Shown: piece after piece, positions 12,841 through 24,486 of the stretch
How positions within the stretch are numbered: the first letter of the stretch is position 1
Layout: the number at the start of each line of letters is the position of its first letter
Assembly: GCA_026168455.1 (NCBI GenBank)
Contig: CM047426.1
Span: 76,039,986-76,103,985 of the forward strand
Source of the DNA: Theocolax elegans
Lineage: Eukaryota > Arthropoda > Insecta > Hymenoptera > Cerocephalidae
Reading direction: 5' to 3'
DNA: 64,000 bases
Made by a program: the position numbers and the translations under genes
Notes under the pieces: model-generated
Told to the model about the DNA's origin: nothing
The model's input: the letters and a program-made list of their open reading frames with translations, nothing else
The model's database searches: none

Positions 12841-13553
12841 ATTTTAGTATTATTGAGGAATAATAGTGCCTTATTGTTTGAATGCAAGTATACGGTTACT
12901 CTGTTTTTTTCATATCATGCATTCGCTCTCTCTTTTTTTAAGAAATTTGCCTAAAAACACCATAACTTTGTCTGAAATGCTCTGCCGCACTCAAACTTTG
13001 CATCATTTTAAAGGTAAGTAATCATCGATGAATTTGATTTTTGGATGGATTAAATATTTTTGATCGTACAACCATTTTTTTACTATAAAGGCTTTTAATT
13101 TATTATAATTATATTAATTATAAATATATTAAGTGATTTAAACTAATATAAATTAAATATTTCAACAGATTATGTCAATATTAATTATAAATATATTAAG
13201 TGATTTAAACTAATATAAATTAAATATTTCAACAGATTATGCTTGAAATTTATAAACTTTTTCAAATTTAATCTATATAAGAAAAAATTGTTAGAATTTG
13301 AGTTATTAAATGATAAAAATGGCCAAAAAGTCATTTTTTTCATAAAAATTCAATTTTTTGATCACTACAACTCTGATACTAATTGAAACTCAATTCTAAA
13401 AATTTAACTACACTCTATTCAAGTATTTTTTTTCCTGATTCCATACATTAAAACAAAATTCTATTTTTATTTGAATCACTATATATATATGTGTGTGTGT
13501 ATCTGCGTGAGACTTTGTGTGTGTGTGCGGCGGAATATTTATTTAATATATAT
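12841..13553 (+). repeat. Repeat C, copy 1 (with internal duplication)
   Basis: The copy begins TTTTAGTATTATTGAGGAAT and ends in GTGCGGCGGAATATTT plus (AT)n. It matches 22021-22655 in the same orientation almost base for base. Copy 1 carries an extra direct repeat: the stretch from ATTAATTATAAATATATTAA to TTTCAACAGATTATG occurs twice (about 13118-13240) but once in copy 2. It has a microsatellite-like end with GCGGCGG. No coding frame was found; the class is unknown. Confidence 0.75.
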
Positions 13554-14549
13554 GGGGTATTCCACGTGAAGTGGTCCGATCAAAATTTTGAACTGCACCA
13601 AATTTTGGGTACACTTTGCAAATGTTTTTCAGAATACAGAAAAAAACTATTAGGTACTGGAATCTATTTGCTCAAAAGTTATTCTAACCTCAAAAAGTGA
13701 ATTTTTCCATATTTTTTTCAACACCAGCTGGGTTTACCGCTATATAACTCAAAATCTATCAACTTTTACTATAGAACATTATATGTAACATTCGTTGCTA
13801 ATTATATCTAGAATTTATTCTTCTGGGTTAGAATTTCTAATCTCAAGGTCAATGTTACATAAACTACATGTCAATATTCAACTTGAAAAAAGTGCAAGTG
13901 CGCCACCTTTGATTTTTTCATCCAAAAGTCTTAAAGAAAGCTTGGAGCAATACCTTTCAAATGGTCTGTAGCATTTTTATGGCCTCCAATTCTGTAAAAA
14001 GTTATGACAGTTTAAAGAAAGACAAAAAATTCACAAAAATTAACATGGTAATTCCCATTTAAATTTTTTAAAAAATTTCGTGTTTCTTTAAATTGTCATA
14101 ACTTTTTACAGAATTGGAGGCCATAAAAATGCTACAGACCATTTGAAAGGTATTGCTCCAAGCTTTCTTTTAGACTTTTGGATGAAAAAATCAAAGGTGG
14201 CGCACTTGCACTTTTTTCAAGTTGAATATTGACATGTAGTTTATGTAACATTGACCTTGAGATTAGAAATTCTAACCCAGAAGAATAAATTCTAGATATA
14301 ATTAGCAACGAATGTTACATATAATGTTCTATAGTAAAAGTTGATAGATTTTGAGTTATATAGCGGTAAACCCAGCTGGTGTTGAAAAAAATATGGAAAA
14401 ATTCACTATTTGAGGTTAGAATAACTTTTGAGTAAATAGATTCCAGTACCTAAAAATTTTTTTCTGTATTCTGAAAAACATTTGCAAAGTGTACCCAAAA
14501 TTTGGTGCATTTTAAAATTTTGATCGGACCACTTCACGTGGAATACCCC
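13554..14549. mobile_element. Foldback element F1, complete (996 bp)
   Basis: The ends are GGGGTATTCCACGTGAAGTG and its reverse complement, and nearly the whole 996 bp is one palindrome with its centre near 14052. It sits in an AT repeat, so the target duplication cannot be told from flanking TATA. Both arms hold the same short frame, in opposite directions; these are shadows of the inverted repeat. No transposase is encoded. F1 also occurs as fragments elsewhere in the window. Confidence 0.85.
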
Positions 14550-14565
14550 ATATATATATATATAT

Positions 14566-14600
14566 GGGTGGTTCTCTGTGACATCGAAGATGAAAAAAAT
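14566..14600 (+). mobile_element. Tip fragment of foldback family F2
   Basis: GGGTGGTTCTCTGTGACATC plus the next 15 bp equal the F2 tip at 14956, apart from a base or two, and then the sequence changes to the arm of F3. It is a 35-bp relic of a second F2 copy, directly beside the outer edge of F3. Confidence 0.65.
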
Positions 14601-16975
14601 ATAATATCTAGATATCATCTAAGTACAATATTATTTAGATAAATTTTTCTAAATAATTTGCAAATCGATGTTTTATAATTATTTAGAGTTAATATTTCCG
14701 AGGTTCTTGTTACATGTTCAATTGAATATGTTTAGTATAACTATAATTATTATTTACAGCAACTATTTTCATTAATTGTTGTAATCAAATAAAAAATGGT
14801 TACGATAACCATAAAAATTAAAGTTAAGATAACTAAATCCATGTAATTCGAATTACGAAGTGATAGTTGCGACATTGTATAGTTACAGGAACTACAAAAA
14901 ATTTTCCGTGTAGACTAAGATAAATCTATTTTTCAATTTTAAAATATATATATATGGGTGGTTCTCAGTGACATCGAAGATGAAAAAAATAAATATTGCT
15001 ATAACTGTGGGAATATGTTTTAGAGGTATCCAGTAGTTCTCCTGAATTTTTTCAGATTTTTTCTGGGCCATTATTTTAAGTTACAGAGAGTCAAAGTTGA
15101 CATTTTAGCACTTTTTTGCATTATATGCCCATTTTCATGAATTTTTAGCTCCCAGGGAATGCATTTTTCACTAAAAACATAAGTATGACTTTTTTTGTAA
15201 AATTTTCCGAACTTTTCATTAAAAATACTTTTAAAGACATAAATGTATGCTGTCACACTCTTGTAAGCCATTTACACCTTAAATAGTGAAAATCAGCAAT
15301 TCTGCTCCGGACTCTGGTAACCTAATACTGTCTAAAATATGTCTTTTTATAGTCAGAAACTGCCTAAAAATTTCCAGAGTGGGTCTAAATCATTAAGATC
15401 ACTTATGGTCAAAATATCCGGGAAAAGTGCCCGAAATATTAATAGAAATGTATATTTGTTGCCTTATAACAATGAATCTAGTAGCATGATCATTGCAAAA
15501 AAATTTATGCACTTACCTTGGAATGGTAGAAAAGTATCTCCACTTGTTTCAGTATCCATCTAATCCCCTGTAAGCTGCTAAAATTACAAATATTATTATA
15601 AAATTATAAAAAATTATTTTTTAAACATTTATAATGCTGGATTTTTAGTTTTACATCCCTTACAAGAATTATAATACTAATCTGAAGGATTTCTATAAAA
15701 GTATCAACATTATTATTATTATTATTCAGCAATACATTGTTTAGATTTCACAAACTTGTCACTGTCACGTTATCATATTATTCATTATAATTATATATCC
15801 GATTTATTTATATATCTTTTGTATTAAATACGTATATTCAGTTATTGTAATAATGATGTTTATATATTTATAGTAATCCTTTAGATTAGTATTATAATTC
15901 TTGTAAGGGATGTAAAACTAAAAATTCAGCATTATAAATGTTTAAAAATTAATTTTTTATAATTTTATAATAATATTTGTATTTTTAGCAGCTTACAGGG
16001 GATTAAATGGATACTGAAACAAGTGGAGATACTTTTCTACCATTCCAAGGTAAGTGCATAAATTTTTTTGCAATGATCATGCTACTAGATTCATCGTTAT
16101 AAGGCAACAAATATACATTTCTATTAATATTTCGGGCACTTTTCCCGGATATTTTGACCATAAGTGATCTTAATGATTTAGACCCACTCTGGAAATTTTT
16201 AGGCAGTTTCTGACTATAAAAAGACATCTTTTAGACATTATTAGGTTACCAGAGTCCGGAGCAGAATTGCTGATTTTCACTATTTAAGGTTTACATGGCT
16301 TACAAGAGTGTGACAGCATACATTTATGTCTTTAAAAGTATTTTTAATGAAAAGTTCGGAAAATTTTACAAAAAAAGTCATACTTATGTTTTTAGTGAAA
16401 AATGCATCCCCTGGGAGCTAAAAATTCATGAAAATGGGCATATAATGCAAAAAAGTGCTAAAATGTCAAATTTGACTCTCTGTAACTTAAAATAATGGCC
16501 CAGAAAAAATCTGAAAAAATTCAGGAGAACTACTGGATACCTCTAAAACATATTCCCACAGTTATAGCAATATTTATTTTTTTCATCTTCGATGTCACTG
16601 GGAACCACCCATATATATATATTTTAAAATTGAAAAATAGATTTATCTTAGTCTACAAGGAAAATTTTTTGTAGTTCCTGTAACTATACAATGTCGCAAC
16701 TATCACTTCGTAATTCGAATTACATGGATTTAGTTATCTTAACTTTAATTTTTATGGTTATCGTAACCATTTTTTATTTGATTACAACAATTAATGAAAA
16801 TAGTTGCTGTAAATAATAATTATAGTTATACACTAAACATATTCAATTGAACATGTAACAAGAACCTCGGAAATATTAACTCTAAATAATTATAAAACAT
16901 CGATTTGCAAATTATTTAGAAAAATTTATCTAAATAATATTGTACTTAGATGATATCTAGATATTATATAGATAT
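14601..16975. mobile_element. Palindromic element F3, outer arms around F2
   Basis: Arms at about 14601-14950 and 16616-16975 are inverted copies. The outer ends read ATAATATCTAGATATCATCT and its complement, and both arms hold TTCGAATTACGAAGTGATAG. The loop of F3 was the insertion site of F2, giving one continuous palindrome of about 2.37 kb centred near 15785. A single arm fragment is at 12769-12840. There is no coding capacity. Confidence 0.8.
14956..16610. mobile_element. Foldback element F2 (1655 bp), nested in F3
   Basis: The tips are GGGTGGTTCTCAGTGACATC and, inverted, GGGTGGTTCCCAGTGACATC. The arms are each about 780 bp and nearly identical: matching 66- and 74-codon frames occur once in each arm in opposite orientation. 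The loop near 15720-15800 is AT-rich. The high arm identity, with only a few differences, suggests recent formation or gene conversion between arms. Confidence 0.85.
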
Positions 16976-18065
16976 TTCGACATACACTACTGTTTACATC
17001 ATATACACATTGAGTTCTAGTTAAAAAATAGATTTATTAAAAGTGGGTGATTTATTAATTTAATTAGGGCTTTGAAAGCTATATTCAAAAATTTATCGGT
17101 AAGTAAACCCCATTGATTAAAATAAATATGCCTTTATTTTTAGGATTTTCTGAAAATACTTTAAATATTTTTGCGAGTACCAAATGTATATTTTTAATAG
17201 GAAAAGATATTTATTTTGGCTTAGATTTGTTTCACACAGAATTTGCTAAAGAAAAATTGTGTGACTGAAAGTAAAAATATTAAAGATTTATAATTCCCTT
17301 TTCGAGCTTTAATTCATCGCCTGCCGAAAACAAAACTGTATATAATGTTATAACACCGTAATTAAATCGCAGTTTACGCATTCTGCGATTTTTTAAAACG
17401 ACGATTTTACGCACACTGTATCAAAAAAATATATTGTTCACAAAACGTGCCTTAAAATCTTCTAACCTTGTAGGATCGAAAAACTAACTTTTTACGCCCT
17501 TGTTACGAAATGTACTTTTAGACTTACATTACTATAAATTAATAGTAACACTAACTTTTTTTATAATTCTTGAAACTATGCTTTTTATAGTATCAATAAC
17601 TAAGTTTTTTGTAGTAGCGATTACTATAAATTTTAGTTGTGTATATCCAACTACTTCAAATAGTTATGGTACCTATTGCAAATAGTTGCATCATTTTTAA
17701 CTATCAACCTTTGGTTGGAATAACTACATTTCTAGTTAGTATAATTACAAAAAATTTTCTACGTAATGGGCACAATTCTTTGACTAACGAGAAGAAATTT
17801 TTTCTGAAAAATCCGTGGAAGTAAATGCTAATTAAAAGCCAAAATTTGGATTCTCCTATGACTTAAATTATCAAATATAAGAACCAAACTAAGATTAAAA
17901 GCTTTAATTTTAACCTTAATTGGTAAAATATATTGAATAGTTTAAAAGTTACGCTGGACTTGTAATTTAATTATTTATTAATTGAAAAATTTATGACATG
18001 TATTGTAATCAATGTATAAGTATTACATGGAAATGAATGTTATTAACGCATTATAGTTGAAATAC
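16976..18065. other. AT-rich intronic sequence of the - strand MULE remnant
   Basis: No further exon was recognised. Around 17500-17770 there are repeated AACTAT/ATAGTT phrases and CAAAAAATTTTCTACG that faintly resemble the F3 arm, perhaps a very old relative. Confidence 0.4.
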
Positions 18066-18302
18066 CTGAATCGTAGTTTTCGTAATTAAATGCCAAGTTG
18101 TTAACGAAATCGCCGACATAATTACGCAGAATTGACAGAATCTCAGAAGCATTTAATCTTTCTGCCACGTAATCAGCCCATACTTGTAAGAATTTGTCAT
18201 TTCTGAGACTCGTATGAATTTTCGGCGTCCTACATGTGATTCCGTTTTGTTTTATAGTCATAATGCCTACCCTGTAGCATGCCAGTAGTTCTTTAATCAT
18301 AT
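18066..18302 (-). CDS. MULE remnant exon, counterpart of exon 6 at 36353-36589
   Basis: This 237-nt exon is bounded by TTTTAG before it and GTATTT after it. It begins in phase 1 (AT completing a codon) and encodes residues such as MIKELLACYRVGIM and SILRNYVGDFVNNLAFNYE. The + copy at 36353-36589 is also 237 nt and reads MIKQLLACYRVDIM and SILRNYVGDFVKNLQFNYE. Preserved frame between diverged copies points to past selection. The segment lies after the catalytic core in the family; its function is unknown. Confidence 0.85.
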
Positions 18303-19380
18303 CTAAAATATATTTAAATAAAAAATTATAGTAAAGTCACAGTACCCATTGGTGATATACATAATACCAACAACTTAGGCCAAACGTGAAGAAATAAAAA
18401 ATTGTTATTACAAATTGGAGCATTTTTGGCTAATATCAGTGCTAAAAACATTAAAATAAATATAATTATAGGTTTAATTACTGACAATGGAATATATTAT
18501 GTGGAAAAAAATTAATTTTTATTTTTTACAACGTAATAATGATAACGTGATATTTTTAACTTTAAAATAAACGAAAAATTAGACAAATCTTTAAACTTTC
18601 TACCGGGCTATATTTGCGTCTTTTAGAATTTGGTGATTGTACTATAATTCAGACTACAGCTATTCTGTCATCATTCTAATATTAATTTCATTAAATTGAA
18701 AAACAGACATTACTTATTTCCAATATTAACAATAGATTCAGCACTTTTGTTGGTATTATTAAACTTGAAAAATACTAAATAAGATACTATTTACCTTAAA
18801 GTTTTAAAATTAAAAAAAATTTTAATAAGATTAATATATAAAGCTTTAAATTGATATCGTTCTCAAAAATAAAAAAAATCATTTTTTCAAAACATTGTAA
18901 TTAATACGAATTTAAAGCTTAAAGTTTTTCATTGATATAGAATTACTTTCGAAAAAAGCATTATAAAAAATTAAGGGAATTAATTCTAAGTTATGAGGTT
19001 ATAATAGGACAAATATAGATACAAAATGGATTGTAGTATGTTTGTACACTAAAGAAAAAAAATATAAAAAAAAATAAAAGCATTTATCTATAATGCTTTA
19101 TTATTTGTAATATTAAATAATACTACTATACTAAACATAAAATCTAAATCGGTATTAACAACTTGAATTAATTTTTTTAAGCTTAACAAATTACTTTTAT
19201 GTAACAGGTATAAAGCAATGTATTTAATTCTAGACAAATAATTTAATAACAAAGTAACAGTCAGTTTATAACAATCTTTTTATCAACTCAAACATCACAG
19301 TAATTTAAAATTTGTGTCTTCTAAAATAAATGCGATGCTTTTCAAGAAGTTTAAATTAATCAAACTTGTTATTTTTTATT

Positions 19381-19450
19381 AACGTCTCTCGTGGTGCTAA
19401 TCAAAGACAGAGGCTTGCGATATCTTTGTTAAGAAAGCACTTGTTGAAAA
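19381..19450 (-). repeat. Possible SINE body relic
   Basis: On the - strand, AAGTGCTTTCTTAACAAAGA is followed by a GCCTCTGTC segment. It resembles the sequence just 3' of the tRNA-like head at 54234-54306 (AAGTGCTTTCTCAACAAAGA, then GTCTCTGTC). The similarity covers about 50 bp only. Confidence 0.4.
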
Positions 19451-20357
19451 TAAAAAATTAAGTTCTTAGCGTACCAATAATACAAGTCTTTATTAAATCC
19501 AATAAAATACAAAAAAACTGGACATTTTAATGCACAACTTTAAAGTAAATCAAATTACAAACAATTTTTTATTTCAGATACGTACCTATAAACGAAGAAC
19601 CCGCGTAAAAAAATGTACCTTCATATGAACTTTATATAAAGTTATGTTTGTATAAAGTTTATACGAGGTTTTCCAACGAGACATTCCCGAACTTGATTAG
19701 ACATTTATATAAAGTTTATCTAAATTAAAATAACTATTTTTTATCAGTTTAAAATACTTTATATAAACCTACAAAATTTTTAAACTATTAAAAACAATTA
19801 AATTAATCCGGGAGCGCCCGGAGAGGGGAAGCATATTGGTTGATTCATTTGTTATTCAACACGTTAATATGCGACAAAATTAAGAGAATCGGGAGATTAA
19901 AAAATGGCCGATAAGGAAATGTCAAGCCTTATTATTTCATTATTTAATTATTTAATTGCTTTACGCATTTTAAATAATTTATTATTTAATAAATTAATAC
20001 CAAGGATATCTTAGAAACCACTTCATCGAATAAACTGACATTTTAACAATAATGATTTTAATCAAATTAAATGAAACAGAATTTTGTAATTAAATTCGAA
20101 ATGTTAATGTTAATTATTATATTAAAAAACTAATTATTTAGCTGTTTATTAAACAATTTTTTAATTTTTCTGAATAATTTGACAAGTATAATTTTTTTTA
20201 CTATATTATAACACAGTCTATTTTATTTAAGTGGATTAAAAATGTTGAAAAGTTACTGTTAAAATATTAGTCTATCCGATGAAATTGTTCCTGGGATATC
20301 CTATCTATTATGGAAAAAACTCAGGGTATAGAGTCTCTTATAATTAATTAAAATAGT

Positions 20358-20495
20358 ACCCTAGTAGAAATCTGACAATAAATGTAACAATTTTAAGTCA
20401 TAAAATGGCCAATTATCATAAAATACCCAATAAATGCCCAATTAATGGCAACATTAGAGTTTTTTTAACCTTAAATGTTACATTTTTACTAGGGT
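20358..20495. mobile_element. Small inverted-repeat MITE, about 138 bp
   Basis: ACCCTAGTAGAAAT at the left and ATTTTTACTAGGGT at the right form terminal inverted repeats. ATGTAACA / TGTTACAT continues the pairing inside. TA lies at both edges, but the duplication is ambiguous. Confidence 0.55.
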
Positions 20496-21750
20496 TATGC
20501 TACATATAAATTGGCTAAAAAATTAAATTATAAGTTAATAATAAGTAAATTGGTTTAAAAAATTAAGAACTGCTTTCACTTGTTATGAAAACAATTATTA
20601 GTTAGTAATATTGAATTACTTTTCCAGTTTTAACCCAGGCTTATCCCCTTAATCAAATACATATTGGTGATTTCACGACGAGTGTACATAAATTTTAAAA
20701 TGGCTCATGTTTTTAGATACTAAAAATATAATCCATAATCTGCAAGAAATTTTATTTCAAAATATTAATTTGTATCAGAGTTATGCAAATTGTAACAACA
20801 GTTTTTTCCTTTTTTCCAATTTTCACCATATTGGAAGTATACCATAAAATGCCTCAAAATAGGTCAACTTTTTGTATTACATAAGGTAAAAGTACCAGTG
20901 CCGGAACGGTTTTTTACTAGGTATGTAAATTTTAATTATTTTTAAGCAAAATATAAAGAGCTACACCATTACTGTTTGTTAGTTTATGATAAAATATTAG
21001 CGTTCAATTCATATTTTTTCGAAGTTAATAATTAATATTTTTTCATATTAATTCTATTTTTTTATGCTTATGTTGACTCTAATTATTAAATATGAGATAA
21101 AAAAACTGTCAATATGAATTTGTACATAAGTTGGAACATTCAAAATAATTTTGTTGATTAGAATTGTGTTTTTTAAATAATTTATTTACTACACATAGTT
21201 GACTTATCGAAGATGATGTAATATATTAAAATAGTTATTAGTTAACGATTGCTAACAATTAGACATTTCAAAAATGTAAATAAATATTAAATATCTTAAT
21301 GTTAAAAGTGTTCCACGAAACGGACGAAATATAGAATTATGTACCAATTATGAAACATTTTTTCTTGCTGTTCCAATACTTATGGACATGAGAGAATGAT
21401 GTACATATTTTGGAACAGTATAATTTATGAAGCAATTAGATATAAATTTGAATTTTAGTATACATCATATGAAAGTATAGCTTCTATACATAATATTATG
21501 TTTGTAAAGCATAATGAATTATGTTTAAATAGCTTTAAACAAGGCATCGGAAATCAGCACTATTTGTCATCATAACCTTCCAAATTATTTGACTTTTGAA
21601 CCTTTTATATTTTTTTCTTGATTACATATATTCTATGTTCTTATATTTATAACTCTACATTTCTTAACTTATTTGAAATATAATTTATTTTTTCCATTTA
21701 TAAAAGACTTTATTTATGATAGAGAGGTATCTCTATAATATATAAATATT

Positions 21751-21769
21751 TCGCCGCCGCCGCCGCCGT
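21751..21769. repeat. (GCC)n microsatellite with conserved flank
   Basis: (GCC)n is flanked by TATAATATATAAATATTTC. The inverse arrangement, GGC repeat followed by GAAATATTTATATATTATAG, occurs at about 63510-63545 and 63650-63700, so the microsatellite travels with flanking DNA. Confidence 0.7.
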
Positions 21770-21800
21770 GTTAATTTAATATAGTTATAATTAATAAAAC

Positions 21801-22020
21801 AATATACTATTTATTGTTAGTCACTGATACTTTTCAATCTCTAAGCTGCTTAAAACACAAAACAGTAGGTATAAGTAATTATACCTGTTATATAATTGGA
21901 TAAATACCTGAAACATTTATAATTCCAATAAATCCATATAACTGTTTATACCTACTGATTTGTGTTTCTAAGCAGCTTAGACATTGAAAAGTATCAGTGA
22001 CTAACAATAAATAGTATATT
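21801..22020. mobile_element. Palindromic MITE, about 220 bp
   Basis: AATATACTATTTATTGTTAG and its complement bound the element. The arms, about 75 bp each, include GTCACTGATACTTTTCAAT and CTAAGCTGCTTA. The target duplication could not be separated from flanking AT. It ends where repeat C copy 2 begins. Confidence 0.7.
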
Positions 22021-22655
22021 TTAGTATTATTGAGGAATAATAGTGCCTTATTGTTTGAATGCAAGTATACGGTTACTCTGTTTTTTTCATATCATGCATT
22101 CGCTCTCTCTTTTTTTAAGAAATTTGCCTAAAAACACCATAACTTTGTCTGAAATGCTCTGCCGCACTCAAACTTTGCATCATTTTAAAGGTAAGTAATC
22201 ATCGATGAATTTGATTTTTGGATGGATTAAATATTTTTGATCGTACAACCATTTTTTTACTATAAAGGCTTTTATTAATTATAAATATATTAAGTGATTT
22301 AAACTAATATAAATTAAATATTTCAACAGATTATGCTTGAAATTTATAAACTTTTTCAAATTTAATCTATATAAGAAAAAATTGTTAGAATTTGAGTTAT
22401 TAAATGATAAAAATGGCCAAAAAGTCATTTTTTTCATAAAAATTCAATTTTTTGATCGGCTACAACTCTGCTACTAATTGAAACACAAATCTAAAAATTT
22501 AACTACACTCTATTCAAGTATTTTTTTTCCTGATTCCATACATTAAAACAAAATTCTATTTTTATTTGAATCACTATATATATATGTGTGATTGTATCTG
22601 CGTGAGACTTTGTGTGTGTGTGCGGCGGAATATTTATTTAATATATATATATATA
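22021..22655 (+). repeat. Repeat C, copy 2
   Basis: Same orientation as 12841-13553 and almost identical, without the internal duplication of copy 1. It ends GCGGCGGAATATTT plus (AT)n, and the R element starts immediately after the AT run. Confidence 0.75.
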
Positions 22656-22809
22656 TATTTTAAAATTGTTTTTTCAAGAATAGATAATATATGTGTTTTT
22701 TCCGTGCGCAAAAAAAAGTTGTGAATATAACTTGAAAGAATGTGTATTAGTTTACTCATTCGTGATAAAACTCATAATAGTACAATACGATACGCGTGAC
22801 GTAAGTCTG

Positions 22810-22860
22810 CGATTATTGCACGATGTGAAGTTAGCGTGTATTCACATCGTGCAATAATCG
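22810..22860. repeat. Perfect 20-bp hairpin near the left end of the recombinase element
   Basis: CGATTATTGCACGATGTGAA at 22810-22829 pairs perfectly with 22841-22860 around an 11-base loop. Outside it, pairing continues imperfectly through GTGACGTAAG / CTAAGTCAC. It lies upstream of the recombinase gene and could be a recombinase binding or resolution site; that role is inference. Confidence 0.85.
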
Positions 22861-23049
22861 TCCACTAAGTCACAAGTATCGTATACTATTTTATAGCACA
22901 TGTGACATAAATCCGCCACGTATTTTGAATTAAAATTATGTAACACGTTGACCGATATTGACCGTCATTAATCGTCAAAGCGTGTTAATGTTTAATTGCA
23001 TCGATTGTTTTTATGGCGTCCAGATCCTTTTAAAATTGTATTAACCAAA

Positions 23050-24486
23050 ATGATTAACGAAGATAGTGATTCATCTGAAACGGAAGAAATCGTTTTAGAG
23101 AAGCTGCGAAGAGTGTGAGTTTAAATTTGTTACCACACAAATCAAAACTTTTATATACAGCAACTTATGATACATTTAAAAAGTGGCGGAAAGAAAAAGG
23201 ATCCAATTCATTTTGCGAGGACGTGTTTTTCGCTTATATTGCGGAATTGTCGGAAAAATATAGTCCGTCAAGTATGTGGACAACGTATTCAATGCTCAAA
23301 AGTGCGATTAATACTTTCGATCAGCTAATTATAAGAAATTGATTTCTTTTTTAAAGAGAAAAAGTACAGGTTATAAACCAAAAAGATCAAAAGTTTTTTC
23401 AAAAGACGATATTACAAAATTTCTCAATGAACGCCAGATGATACTTATCTATGCGAAAAGGTAAATAAAATGTTTAGAGATTTTAATTTATTAATTTATT
23501 TTAATTAGTTATTTCTGGTTTTTTTACAGGCTGTACTTATTATTGGCATTGCTGGAGCATTAAGAAGAAGAGAATTTGCAAAATTAAAAGTTACCGATGT
23601 GAAAAAGGTTGAAGATAACGTACTTTTATTTCAAATATCGAATACGAAAAACTGTGTGCCTCGGTCTTTTACAGTTACAAATGCATTAGTTAAGTTTTAT
23701 CTAAAATACATGGAGGCCAGCCCACGAGGCTGTTCAAACGACAGATGTTTTTTAAGATATTCAAAAGGAAAATGCATAGCACAGCCTATTGGCATCAATA
23801 AATTTGCTATATTGCCAAGAGATATAGCTTCCTTTTTAAATTTGCCGGATGCAAATGAATTTACTGGACGCAGTTTCCGCAGAACTTCTGCTACTCTTTT
23901 AGTGGATGCTGGCGCAGATTTGATAACACTTCAGCGACATGGAGGATGGAAGTCAGCGTCAGTTGCCTCCGGCTACATAGCTGATTCTTTAAATAATAAA
24001 AAAAAATATGCGAACAGATTTCTACTGCTATCGAGTTAAAAAAACAGTTGGTTTCAATAAACCTTCAACAAGTAATGAGAGTGTGTATCCATCCACATCA
24101 AAGGGAATTCAAGGAGCTAATCTTTTTCGAATATCAGAACATCAAATCGCAAAAATCTTAATTCTGCAGATTCGAATTTTGCAACATCTAGATTACATAA
24201 AAGAACCAAGTTTGAAGATAATTTTTGCGGTTCGAAAACTAAAATTTCAAGTTCATCAAGTAGTGAGGAATCTACAGCAGATTTTGTTGAAAATTCATTT
24301 GAACCTACTCAAAAGCTATCAGTTTTTTATCATCCAAATGTCGGTTTATATCGACAACCTTCAGCAGATGCAAAGGTGAATACTTTTGTTTTTAAAAACT
24401 GCAATGTAACAATTAATAGCTCTGCTGGTTCTTTTACATTTCATACTTCTAATACTGTAGATAAGGACATGCAGACAGAAGATTGA
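23050..24486 (+). pseudogene. Tyrosine recombinase (phage-integrase fold), Crypton-like, frameshifted
   Basis: The best start is ATG at 23050 (MINEDSDSSETEE). Homologous reading moves to another frame near 23110 (SLNLLPHKSKLLY, TFKKWR: the core-binding domain), shifts again near 23335 (KKLISFLKRKSTGYKPKR), and again just before an intron at 23461-23529 (GTAAAT...TTACAG). Exon 2 opens AVLIIGIAGALRRREFAKL, which holds catalytic box I arginine. The second box is TGRSFRRTSATLL, with R where many recombinases have H. Next is LQRHGGWKSASVASGYI, with the box II histidine and the nucleophile tyrosine. The recombinase domain ends near 24039. A Ser-rich tail and VFKNCNVTI follow, with compensating shifts near 24040-24130, and TGA ends the gene at 24484-24486. 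At least four frameshifts make the present copy inactive unless some are sequencing errors. The insert organisation and fold agree with insect Cryptons. Confidence 0.85.

Larger units (their letters stand above)
9116..18302 (-). pseudogene. Second FLYWCH/MULE transposase copy, 5'-truncated remnant
   Basis: Five exons on the - strand (18302-18066, 11919-11797, 11195-11052, 10652-10563, 9270-9116) match the last exons of the transposase at 28770-53958. Exon order, the internal splice phase and, for the first, the exact exon length (237 nt) agree. No counterpart of the zinc-finger or catalytic exons was found upstream of 18302, so the catalytic part appears lost. The first intron (18065 to 11920) is 6.1 kb and is filled by foldback elements F1, F2 and F3. 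No GTCATTTCGCCTAA terminal motif like that of the giant element was seen around it. The individual exons are open, so decay seems to be mainly by truncation and insertion. Confidence 0.8.
18303..21750. other. AT-rich gene-free region
   Basis: The expected upstream exons of the - strand transposase copy were sought here and not found. A SINE-body-like relic (19381-19450) and a small inverted-repeat MITE (20358-20495) are listed separately; nothing else was recognised. Confidence 0.5.

Noticed and set aside
15071..16495. Paired 66- and 74-codon frames in opposite directions
   Set aside because: Each occurs once per arm of foldback F2; the inverted repeat copies any frame, and no domain is recognisable.
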